Source: Serendipita indica DSM 11827
Taxonomy: Eukaryota; Basidiomycota; Agaricomycetes; Sebacinales; Serendipitaceae
Assembly (NCBI GenBank): GCA_910890315.1
Contig: CAJVGD010000046.1
Span: 1,240,001-1,304,000 of the forward strand
DNA: 64,000 nucleotides
Direction of reading: 5' to 3'
Each line of letters starts with the position of its first letter. Within the stretch, counting starts at the first letter, position 1. The translations under genes were made by a program, and so were the position numbers. Below, in pieces: positions 45,760 through 55,693 of this stretch. The notes beneath the pieces are model-generated. The model made no database searches, was not told the DNA's origin, and saw only the letters and a program-made list of their open reading frames with translations.

Positions 45760-48700
45760 CTAGTCCATTGTCCACTCCCATCGAGCATACTCCTCGTCCC
45801 AACGAATAACCCAGGGATAGGTCTGTTGCTTTGTCAACGGAACCATTTCCCACTGCCCTCTCTCCTCGACATATTCGACTGCAAAATGCTTGAAGATGAC
45901 GCCTTCTGTTTGGTCAGGCATTTCGACCTTGGCATCTTTCTTTCCAAAATCCAAATTCTGAAGCGTCCGCTCCTCGGACACCAACCTCCATCGAGCTTGA
46001 GTAGGATTCCAAACCGTACTTTTGCGCAGGCCGATAGAATTTCCTGCCGGTGGAATCCATTCCCAGGTGTCCTCAAGCACGGGCGAGGTGTCAGTATTCA
46101 TGGAGCTTTCCATGGTTCCAACTCGAAGGAAAACACGCCCACCGCGGAGTGGCTGCGGTAGACTACTCGGGACGAGTCTATCAAGACCTAGAGAAGTGCT
46201 CGGGGAAATGTCCTCACGGACCGACGTGCCACTCCCAGATGTCGACGAACCCGCGGATTTTTGATAGTTCATGACAAATTGTTGATTGGAGGCATCGCCA
46301 GACGCATCCATTGGGCTGAGAGTACTCCGGGTCCCATTCATTCGCGTTCGTTTCGCTTCCCTCACTCCTGTGCCATCATCCTCAACGTCCATCAAATCCG
46401 GTGAGTCGCTTCTGATCCTTTTGAGGGACAGGATTGTCGAGGACTTTGACTCTCTAGTCGTAGCTCCTCGTCCATATCGATTCGTGGTATCTGGAAGATG
46501 GTGATCCACCCACTCATCCGAAAAGCCGAGAGTAGAGTCAGCTCTCCTTCCGTCCGGCCCAATCACTTCGAAGAGTACCCGACGGCCTGAGATGATCGTC
46601 AATGGAGAGAAAAAGCAAAGAGAAATTCGTCACCTGTCTCTCGTGTAGCTATACGCAGCGTGCTCGTGACCATAGCCCAATTCATCGCAGTTGCCATTTC
46701 CTGCGTCCATCGCGCAGGATTGGATCTGTCGTCGACTTGATCCTCGGTGATAAAGGGAAGGCAGACATAAGGAACGCCGCGGAGATATTGCCTACGCTCT
46801 GCAAGAAGATAGGGAAGCCCTAGCCAGGGTATGGGTATGGCCACGCTCGTAAGCGCATGTCGCTCTGTATCCTCGTCAATGTAAAGCCAAACTCATCAAG
46901 CTTAAACGTACCAAAGAACCGATTGAATGCCAATAAGAACGTTGTCATGTTAAAGTTCGTTGCGTCTGGCTTTGGGTATCCCAAAGGAGGCCAACGACTT
47001 TGCGGAGTCGTCGATGAAGCCAGTTCGTCAGAATTGGGCAGTGACCTCTGCTTTCCTTTGAATGCATGTCGTGGATGCATAGCTGGCCGAGCTTGGGGTG
47101 TGGTGGAGTAGTGCATTGGAGAATGTGGAGGGTATTGATATCCGTAAGAAGACGACACCTCACTGTAAGGCGTCGAAGTCCCAGACCTATACGATGATTG
47201 GGGTGGTGAGAGTGGCCTTTGAGCCGCACGTGAGGCGGCGCTATTGGCAGACAGAGTTCCAGCTTCGAACATCTGCTTCGCCATTGCTTGCGCTCTAGCC
47301 ATACCAAGCTCCGAGTCCCGTCGCCTCCTGGCACTTTCTTCGTGCCTAGCAGTTCTTCTTATGGGCACCTCTGAGAGCATAATTCCAGATTTCTCGGGTT
47401 TCTCGGGTTTCTCTTTCTTCCTGTGTGATTCCTTGAGTTTGATCGCTGCTGCTACTGCGCGCTCTTCGCGTTGGCGTTGGCGCTCCAAGGCTGCTTCCTT
47501 CTTCTGAGCTAGAGAAGGGTCGGGTATGTTGAGTGCAAGCCAGTCTTCTGAATATCCGAGTGTCGTGTCCGCAAGCACTCCTGCGGCATCCACTGTCTCG
47601 AAAAGAACGATGCGTCCGGGCTCACGAGGAAGAATTCGCATACTGCCTGAATCGAGCACAGTCTTCATATGAGAGATAACGTCACCACTCCATACCGATG
47701 GGTGACTGGCCTGGAACACGACTTTGTCGTCCTTGATCTTCGGCAGCGCGCCTGGGTGAAACCCGGTAATATACTTGTTTTTCTGGGCGAGTGCCTGCGG
47801 AATAAGCGCCCAAGGGACCTCTGATCCGTCTTCGTTGATATCGAATTCGGCTAAGCAGATTAGTGGGCGAGGTCAAATCTTACTAATTTTGCTTACCAAT
47901 TCTTCGCATAACCCCCGTCGAAACTTCCACTCTGAGCTGCTTACGCTGTTGACGTGGATCGTCTGAACGCTCCTTTGTCTCCTCTTCCTCTTCGCCAGTA
48001 GATTCCTCGACGATCACCCAGCCTCGACCCTTGGTTACAACAGCAGTCGCAGAGATAGCTTGCGCCTTTTCTAGCTGTTTTGCCTCACGACGCTGCCGAT
48101 TGAGATGCCTATCGGACATGATGATGGGCGCTTGGGTGAACCGCTGTAACCAGGCAGGAGAGAACTCTAGAGTGGACTCTTGCATCGTTCCGTCCTCTTG
48201 TTCAATTTCAAAGAGTATCATCCTGTCTAAGACGGAATTAGGATGAAGCTCTTGCATGTGTTATGGGCCTACTGGGATCACGCCTGACCAACCGCAGCTT
48301 CTCAGCCTTTGAGGCATCCAGAAATTTCTGTATTTGCGAGTCTGACCATTTTGAGGGGATACAATTAGGATCGACCTGGAGAGACTGAGATCTCTGAACA
48401 GTTGGATGGAGAATGACTCACTTCGTCGTTTACAATATTCGGGGCACAGATTGAAGGCAGACCTGACATGCATCGCTTCCGTCTTGCTAAAAGTATTGGT
48501 AACTGGAGCCAGGTACTGTCAAGTCCGCTCCAAGGAATATTACAGTCTCCTACTCGACATAAGAACGAACCATGGAAAATGGGTCGTACTCACGGCACAG
48601 ACGCTTCAAGGCTCTCGAGATTTCTCTGCGCAATGGCTGCATGCTATCCTCTGGATCATCACTCGACGAATAGTCCGAATTGTCTGCTGAACTGTCATCG

Positions 48701-49445
48701 CCACTAGCGTCTATGATTATCAGTGTGAGAGAAGTGAATTTAACAGGGTTTAATACTCACTATGAGATGACACATCGTCCCGCACGTTCATCCCTCGTCT
48801 GCGATGACGCTCTCGTTTGCCGAATCGAGGTATCGTGGTCACATTGCCCGCGTCGTCAAAGGCTTCAAAAATAATGTTGGAGCCTATGGAGTTTTAATAC
48901 CAATAAATTACACGCCAGAAAGTCGTGGCTGCAGTGCGCCGCGGCACGTTGTTTCAGAGCAACGGAAGGCTCACCATGGGGTCGTGGATGAACGGACACC
49001 AGATTATTGTCTAGGGCTTTGCGCATAACTTCTACATTCTCATCGGTCCACGGCGAGCGCAGATTCATCGAGATGCGCTCCTCGACTGTTTGAGCTGGCG
49101 AATCAAAGACAATCTCGCGAGGAAGTCGCACAACAACACCGCGGTCCCATACATGATCGGGAAACGCATTCCATTTGATATATCGGTGTCCATTTTGGGG
49201 ATGGAGATAGATGCCCGCGGCAGCTGAATATTATGTAAGTAAGGGGCGCTCATAAATCTCTAAAAGTCCTCCAAAGCTCTTTGAAAGGTAACTTTCGCTC
49301 CAAAACGAGATGCTTCGACGGGAGTAGGCTCCATCAGAGCCGAAATTTCCGGCCACGCGTCGTGGAAACGAGCACTCTTACCGAGAATATCCATGAAGCG
49401 ACCCACGACTATCTGTTTTTCCGAGGGTATGGCTCGTGGAGGCAT
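45760..49445 (-). CDS. Four-module repeat protein, unrecognised family
   Basis: Ten exons join in phase: 49382-49445, 48975-49223, 48761-48883, 48594-48710, 48422-48486, 48273-48375, 47897-48226, 46912-47850, 46634-46864 and 45760-46586, giving 1,015 residues. Four diverged modules lie near residues 25-130, 190-272, 351-462 and 664-775. Each has a Trp-started helix (SPWTDENVEVMRKAL, SKWSDSQIQKFLDA, SVWSGDVISHMKTVL, ARWTQEMATAMNWA), then a beta-rich motif (SNIIFEAFDDAGNV, RMILFEIEQEDGTM, RIVLFETVDAAGVL, RRVLFEVIGPDGRR). Modules 2-4 end in a Leu/Gly-Ser-Trp motif (TLEFSPAWL, TLGYSEDWL, TLGFSDEWV). Linkers are acidic, or basic and coiled (KKEAALERQRQREERA). The C-terminus is Trp-rich (DTWEWIPPAG; RWDEEYARWEW). 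No membrane or signal segment. Binding or scaffold function is inference. Exon 1 is the least certain. Confidence 0.8.
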
Positions 49446-49832
49446 ATTTGAGTTCAGCGCAAGAGTGGTTCGGGACGAAGTTTGTTACCACCGCTTCCCA
49501 GTAAAAAACAATGTAACCCACAAACATACAAAATTAATGGACGGTTATTCAAGTTTTATTTGTCTCAGTGCGTGATGCTAAGCAGGACAAAAAGGTCTCT
49601 AGGCCTGCCTTAGAGGCACCAGGGCCGAGAGCACAGCGGCAAAGCCCTTATGCAGGCCTGATAGTACCACGAGGTGTAGCTAGAGTCCTGTCTATGTTAT
49701 CCAGCATCCCGCAATAGACTGCCCCGACCGTCTTAGTCAGCTCCGCCTTTAACTCAGAGTAAATCATATTGACACAATGAACAAGAATCTGAAGTTTACA
49801 AATCTTCTCAGCTTATGGTGACAATTGGCATA
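49446..49832. other. Intergenic region
   Basis: These 387 bases lie between the start of the repeat-protein gene and the 3' end of the DUF6534-type gene, both on the minus strand. I see no gene; it should hold the repeat-protein promoter. Confidence 0.45.
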
Positions 49833-51172
49833 TTAAACAACTCGGCTCTCTTGAATCTTGTCGACAATGATCTGGAGGTAGCTCAGTTCACGAACATTCG
49901 AATGTTGCGAAAGATATACTTACCTCTATATCGTGCGATCCATGAAGTGAGCGCTTGTCGGGCAGGGCTCGATGCACCTGAATTCCGTCGAGGTGGAAAA
50001 CCTCTCCTTCATGCGGACGGCAGGGCACTGAGCCGATAATATTGGCCGCGGAGCCTCTATTTGCGCTGCCCCCGAGCCTTCGAGAACCAGATTCGAGGCC
50101 GCTGAGTGTGTTGGTGATCCGGCTAGAAACGCTGCATTGGATCGACTTGCGAACATTGAGATTGGATAACATTGTAATGGTATAAGCGCGGCCAAGACAA
50201 AAGGAAAAATATGCAGAGTCGTTTGTCTCTGGTTTGGCGAGGAAGATGGAGAGAACAAGTGCTGCGAGTATGGTTGTAAAGGTGCCCGACTGCACAGCGA
50301 TATAAGCGAGGCGCGTAAGGACCTGCTTCGTACTACGTAAAGAGGTACGTTTCGTGGCTTGGAGCAAAGTGATGACAAGGGAGACGACGATCAAAATGTC
50401 GGCAATACAAGAGGAGCCGAGCCAGATGCTGCGGTGAATGAACAAAGATCAAATAAATAATTTATTCACGTACGTAGCAGCAGTCGTTGCTCTTTCGCGA
50501 TCCGTATACGAGTCGAACAATATGAGTACGCAGCCGACGTAGCATCCTCCAGCGAGCTGGAGAATATCAGCAGAGCCTTTGGACGACGTATATGCATACA
50601 GCTGTCAGCGTGCAGATGAAGAGCGCACGGTAATGATCGACTGCCTCGAGCTAAATAGTGTCAGCCACTCGTTCCGCCAATATAGCTCCTTGCTCACAGA
50701 TTGTAGTACCGTATAATGAGAAACGACTGTACCAACGCCCCGACGGCGGTCGTGCAAAAAACGTACGTAGGGGTCGGCCAATACTGCTTTGCAAGATAAT
50801 CAGCCTCTCCTATAATTGGTGAGTCACGATTCATGCAGAATAAAGGAGAGGTACCCCAATGCTGAACGTCTGACATAAACACCCAAGCGCAGATAGCAAT
50901 CGTACAGACAGTGTCTGTAAGAAAGCAAAGGGAGACAAAGAACTTGACGAGCTTCTTCTCGCTACTCCAAAACTCCTTGATATAAAAGTACAACAGCACA
51001 ATCTCCAGCATGTAGAGCATACCTAAATAGCGGTGAGAATACACAGTTACTCTACTGTGATGGTAACCCACAGTTGAGCCAAGAACCGCCGGTAATACCG
51101 CTTCAAACGCATCAGCACAGACGTGGCTAAATTAATGCCGACTCACTTCAAAGCAGGTCCAAACTGATTCAT
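49833..51172 (-). CDS. DUF6534-type seven-helix membrane protein
   Basis: Eight exons join in phase (51147-51172, 51072-51100, 50855-51022, 50698-50809, 50629-50650, 50474-50556, 49924-50428, 49833-49871) to 327 residues. The start, MNQFGPALNGITGGSWLNCM, matches the family's 'GP.L.G....LYG' opening. Helices follow: YMLEIVLLYFYIKEFW, FFVSLCFLTDTVCTIAIC, TYVFCTTAVGALVQSFLIIR, LAGGCYVGCVLILF, SCIADILIVVSLVITLL, YIAVQSGTFTTILAALVLSI and the final SNLNVRKSIQ segment. The 'AD...V...L...R' segment before helix 6 is typical of the C-terminal DUF6534 domain of basidiomycetes (recall). The function is unknown. The micro-exons of 22-29 bases were placed by phase and consensus. The 45-base intron 50810-50854 is in frame and has no stop, so it could be retained. 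Confidence 0.8.
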
Positions 51173-51763
51173 CTGATCTACTATATAAGTGGGATGACTT
51201 TCGTAGAGTGGCGTCAAGTCGCTGGCGATGGACGAGGTACTCTCTTCCGAGAGATGGATCGGGGTTGAATCCAGTCTCTGCACTTCAACGATTATCTTGA
51301 GCTGCCTTGAAATGAAAAGCGAACTGAGTGAGCATCGCGCCGTGATGGGGAACTGGGTCCTTCATTGATCTGCGGATCCACTGCCTCTGGGTCGAATTGC
51401 CAATAGCACGCTACGGGCCAAAGATAAAAGATGGGATGCATATGCCTCAGAAATCTCATGTGCTTCCTACGATTCAGTCGTAATCTAATGCAACCGTGCG
51501 CTCCAGATGTTCATGCCATTCTCCCACGAGACCCCTCCTCAGGGCTACGGGATATCATTGAAGACTACAACACATCACGTATAGTTCAAACTATGAATTA
51601 CCTAGTGCGTTTCTTCATGTAAACCAAGCAAGAGTGTATTCAGTCAACTAGCTACAGAGATGATGTGTTGAATTACTTTTACGGGTATGCATAACCCTGC
51701 AATGTACCGTCTCATCTTCCACATCCTCTATTTGTGGTAATACACACCTAAGGTCTGGAGCTC
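51173..51763. other. Intergenic region
   Basis: About 590 bases contain the DUF6534-type gene promoter and the 3' flank of the next minus-strand gene. Short ORFs (e.g. 51431-51622) are unsupported. Confidence 0.45.
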
Positions 51764-52743
51764 CTATGAGGTGGTGACCGGGTTACGCACGACCACGGTG
51801 CGCGTCACCACCAACAGGGTTTCGTCCCGGATCCCGACACTCTCCAAGGTCTCGGTGTCTTCCGCAGTAACTGCCTCTGTTGATATCCATAGGTTTTGCT
51901 GATACTCTGCGACGGCAAACGTATCCGCAAGCTGCTGCTTGAGGTCGCCGACTGTGGTCGACCTGGGGAGAGTAAATCTTCGATACTCTGGCGGTGTCTC
52001 TTCAATATTCGCCGATTCAACGTAGCATGCGGTGAATGAGATATGAGAGGCGTTGGTTCTTTGCAAAGGACTAGTCGGAGGCGCCAGGCGGTCTAGTGGT
52101 GGCGGCTTTGGAATGAAACTTTGTATGCGTGGACGAGATACTGTTGGAGATGGTGTCTGCGGAAGAGTAGAAGTGGATGGAGCTCCAGGCGTTGGGAGCG
52201 GTCGGCTACTTCGAGGGCGAGTTGTCGTCGGAGGGGTCGAGGGGGTATCCAAGGATTCTCTTTCTTTCTGTGCCGGTAGAGAAATGGATATAGACTTGTC
52301 AGAAGGGGAAATAGAGGGACGTATCGACGAAATGGTTGGGCGTGACGTCGACTTTGGGCTTAGTGTAGGACTTCTGATGGTCGGTATCGCACGCCCGACG
52401 ACAAATATGGTGTGAACAGTAGGTGATAGACGACTCCAGTTATCCTTGTCGAGCACGACTCGATCCATGCTGAGATATTGGCATGAGAGTTCTACGGGTT
52501 CGTTTGTCGGGATTACAAATGTTTCCCGTGCTTGCTGTACCGCGTCCTACAACGGAAACTTGTTAGTACGATTACAAAATCGAGATGCCGGATTATTTTT
52601 AACCGTACCTCATACGTAAGAGGCCTGTAAACGACCGCGGGTGTATCGTCATGAACCATGGTGATTCTCGACATTTTGATGATACTTTCATCATGGCCTA
52701 AATTTAGACTGGATTTTGGTGAGGAGCTCGGCGAGTTGCCCAT
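51764..52743 (-). CDS. Protein with C-terminal ubiquitin-like fold, possible N-myristoylation
   Basis: Exons 52609-52743 and 51764-52546 give 305 residues. The N-terminus MGNSPSSSPKSS fits an N-myristoylation signal (Gly2, Ser6 region). A conserved-looking ordered segment follows (TPAVVYRPLTYE, DAVQQARETFVIP, DKDNWSRLSPTVHTIFVVGR). A Ser/Pro/Thr-rich linker of about 130 residues comes next. The C-terminus has a beta-grasp pattern (RRFTLPRSTTVGDLKQQLAD, LESVGIRDETLLVVTRTVV). The role is unknown; membrane tethering with a ubiquitin-like module is inference. Other in-frame starts (MSRITM, MVHDDT) would remove the Gly2 signal. A further ORF upstream (52781-52966) has no splice link that I can support. 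Confidence 0.65.
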
Positions 52744-53343
52744 CGAAGTTCGAATCCAAGAAGCGCCTCGAAGCGCTGTGTCATGTACGGACACTAGCAG
52801 TCATTCTAAACAAGCTCTTTAGCACTACTATTGGGTTTTGTTGACCACCCGGGCTCACAAGAAATGGTTCACGAAGTGGAGGAATCCAAGTTGACTGGGT
52901 GTTTTCTCTCCTGAATTTCCGACTTGCATTATCGTCACGAAACGTGTATGGGCGTTTATCAGTCATCGAATTTATACCGCTTGACTGTCTACCGGCACAA
53001 TTGAGACTCCCAACTGCAGCGTTCTGATCAATCCTAGTATTCTAAACTGCCTCTCATTGATGACGTAGAAGCCAAGTAGTATTCTCTGTGATTATAGCGC
53101 TGCTTACTGTCCGTCAGGAGTGGCCACCCATCTTGACCTTCCCACTGCCCGTGAAGCTAGGACATAATCGCGCCGTCACGCGTCCCTCTACGCGATTTAT
53201 ATTCAAAGCGCACACAGACAAACAAAACGACGTCTTTTTGCACTTTTGTCACGCCCGGATCAACGAAGTCGTCGCGTGAAGACACGAAGACAGGCGTTTC
53301 GCTCCAAAGCCGGGCTCATCAGGTTACAACGTCATACAAGACG
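52744..53343. promoter_or_regulatory. Divergent intergenic region
   Basis: These 600 bases lie between two divergent starts and should hold both promoters. The ORF at 52781-52966 reads through part of it but has no recognised domain. No TATA box stands out. Confidence 0.4.
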
Positions 53344-54215
53344 ATGATACAGACCGACTGGTTCACATACGAGGGTGAACGCAGACAGATGCGCCGCCAC
53401 CCATCGCTCCAGGTCGGCACGTCAGCTTGGTTTGACAGCGAGGATACTGATTCAGACATTAGGATCAGGTTCTACATGTGCGTACCGAATTTGGGATTCC
53501 GGTCACAACAGAGGTGTCGCTACTCGTCGACTGGGTTGGGCACGTCTTTCCCGCAACGAATGAGACGTTTGATTCGCTATCCCTCGGCTCTTCTTGTCTG
53601 CCTTGTCAAGAATTCATTGTCGCGACGTCGCCAATCGCCGCCGCCACGCTCACCGTCGCCACGCTCAAGCACAAGGCTCATCTCGACGCAGGGACTAGGT
53701 CCAAAGCACGCCGCCTTTCCACGTTTCTGCGGCCCTCGTTCTTCTACATCCGGAAAGCTGTGCAAAAGGTTAGACGTATCATCATTGGAAGGAAACCTAG
53801 GCCAAACCGTGTATATGTGGTGGCTAATCAACAGTATGACATCGCGAGCAGCTATATAAGAAGCAACCGAACATTCTTGCAGCAACTAGAGGACAATCTC
53901 AAGACTCAGACGCAGAAGGCTCGTAAAGGTGACCACCGTGTTCTCTCGACATCTTATCCTGAACATGTCGAAGTGATTGAAGAAGAAGAGGAATTCCAAT
54001 TTGAAGAGGCAGAGACCATCCATACGACGTCGCAAACGAGCATTCATACGGTACACTTTGATCAGGACCCTGGTATTGACCTTCGAGTATCACGTTTCGA
54101 ACAAGGTGTGGAACCAGATATTCTAAGAGACGAGGTCGGGAATGGTTCAGTGTCTGAAGGAGTGAAGGGTGAGATGTTGAGCGAGTTTGGGATGCTCGCT
54201 TATCCGGCGGCGTGA
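53344..54215 (+). CDS. Unrecognised protein, one apparent frame break
   Basis: The ATG at 53344 opens MIQTDWFTYEGERRQMRRHP and continues to SEDTDSDIRIRFY. Near 53480 the frame changes to VRTEFGIPVTTEVSLLVDWV and runs to the stop at 54215. One added base there gives a single uninterrupted 290-residue frame with no intron. The middle is basic (FFYIRKAVQKVRRIIIGRKP), followed by a possible helix (SNRTFLQQLEDNLKTQTQ) and an acidic segment (VIEEEEEFQFEEAE). No family is recognised and no signal peptide or convincing membrane helix is seen. An intron ending at GGATCAG could be an alternative explanation, but no donor gives the right phase. Confidence 0.55.
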
Positions 54216-54467
54216 TCCAGTTTCTTTAATTCCAGTACGATAAAATGTGCAATTGAAATGAACAACTTAGCACTATGAACGCGTCGCTTGTCATTTTCCG
54301 GTCTTTGCTTTGGTGGGTGAGACAGCCTAGCATAAACGTAATTCTAGAATATGATAATTGCATATACTCTGGTGAATATTTCTCTGAGATTTATGACGGG
54401 CAAAAAGGGTGGCTCACGTGATCTGGATTAAGGTTTGAGGCGGCGACCCCCAGACACCGCGGCGTTG

Positions 54468-54474
54468 TATATAA
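54468..54474 (+). promoter_or_regulatory. TATA box of the histone H3 gene
   Basis: A perfect TATATAA lies 83 bases upstream of the H3 ATG, a plausible spacing for a short leader. It is the clearest TATA element seen near a start in this window. Confidence 0.65.
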
Positions 54475-54556
54475 GCTCTGGTCGAAATGCACAATTCGGC
54501 CATCAACCGCGTTTTCGCCCCACTTTCAAAACTCGCCTTGAACACTCGCATCTCCC

Positions 54557-55083
54557 ATGGCCCGCACTAAGCAAACCGCCCGCAAGTCTACTGGGTCAGT
54601 TAATATTCATAATTAAATATAATAAATTATACTGACATTGTTTACAGTGGCAAGGCCCCTCGTAAGCAGCTCGCTACCAAGCAAGCCCGCAAGACGGCCC
54701 CCAAGACGGTCGCTTCTGGTGTCAAGAAGCCCCATCGTTTCAGGCCAGGAACTGTCGCTCTTCGTGAAATCCGTCGTTACCAGAAGAGCACCGAGCTCCT
54801 CATCCGCAAGCTCCCCTTCCAGCGTCTCGTTCGTGAGATTGCCCAGGACTACAAGGTATGCAGTCATTTAGAATATTTGTGTGATACAAGTGCTGATAAT
54901 GCCTTTTAGACCGACCTCCGCTTCCAGTCGTCGGCTGTCCTCGCTCTCCAAGAGGCCGCAGAGGCTTACCTCGTCTCGTTGTTCGAGGATACCAACTTGG
55001 CTGCCATCCACGCCAAACGTGTTACCATCCAGCCCAAGGATCTCCAGCTCGCTCGTCGCCTCCGAGGAGAGCGTGCCACATAA
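54557..55083 (+). CDS. H3: Histone H3, divergent variant
   Basis: Exons 54557-54594, 54648-54855 and 54910-55083 give 139 residues. The tail [20 protein letters not shown] and the histone fold ([60 protein letters not shown]) are canonical, so this is not a CENP-A. Three features differ from standard H3. The K27-K36 linker reads [13 protein letters not shown] in place of K(S/T)APATGGVKK, two residues longer. Gln replaces Ala24 and Phe replaces Tyr41. An extra Thr ends the protein; that last point also occurs in other basidiomycetes. K4, K9, K14, K27 and K36 are all kept. It packages DNA in nucleosomes. No H4 gene is adjacent, and the gene has two introns. Confidence 0.93.
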
Positions 55084-55693
55084 GCTCGCTTCTGGTCCTC
55101 TTTCTCGTTCTTTTTTTTCGATGTAGGACTTGCTAATTTGTACTACAATTTATTTCTTGCCTCGGATTTGTCGTGATCTAAACTTGATACAAAGGCGTGG
55201 GTGCATATCCAGGGAAAGTGGTGTCAGTATTCTTAGTCGTAACTAGTCTTGGGCGGACATCCGAGGCTATCAGATCGCTGTCGTCAGGTCCAAGTGGCAA
55301 GTAGGCTCCTATTCTAAGATAAGGAACTATCGAATGGTCCAGGAGGCCTAGCGGATGTCCGTTGCGCGCTAGAACCCTCCGAGTCACAGTCGCACGTCCG
55401 AACTCTTAAGCCCCATGGCGAATAGGGAAAGAATACAAAACTGTACGTTGAATTCTCGCACCGATCTGGCCGGCGAAGCAGAAAGACGCGGGCTGACAAA
55501 TTCTCTCAGGTCGACCAGTGGCGACATTAAAATGACAAAGCGCGTCATGACACGTCGTTTGAATGAGCGTCGAAAACGGCGAGGCTGAATCAGCACCCGT
55601 CTACGCGTTTATCTGGCTCGTCTGGCTGGTATAAAATCCCCTGGTTGGAATCCCATCTCCCACCCATCCGTTTTCGACATTGCAACAGCAGAA
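55084..55693. other. Intergenic region between H3 and MFS genes
   Basis: About 610 bases hold the H3 3' end (T-run near 55115) and the promoter of the MFS gene. A possible TATAAAAT lies near 55630. The minus ORFs at 55178-55596 are unsupported. Confidence 0.45.

Noticed and set aside
49260-49445. Separate 61-codon gene at the start of the repeat-protein gene
   Set aside because: A good donor (G|GTAAGA) inside it gives a phase-1 join to the next exon, so most of it is better read as intron 1.
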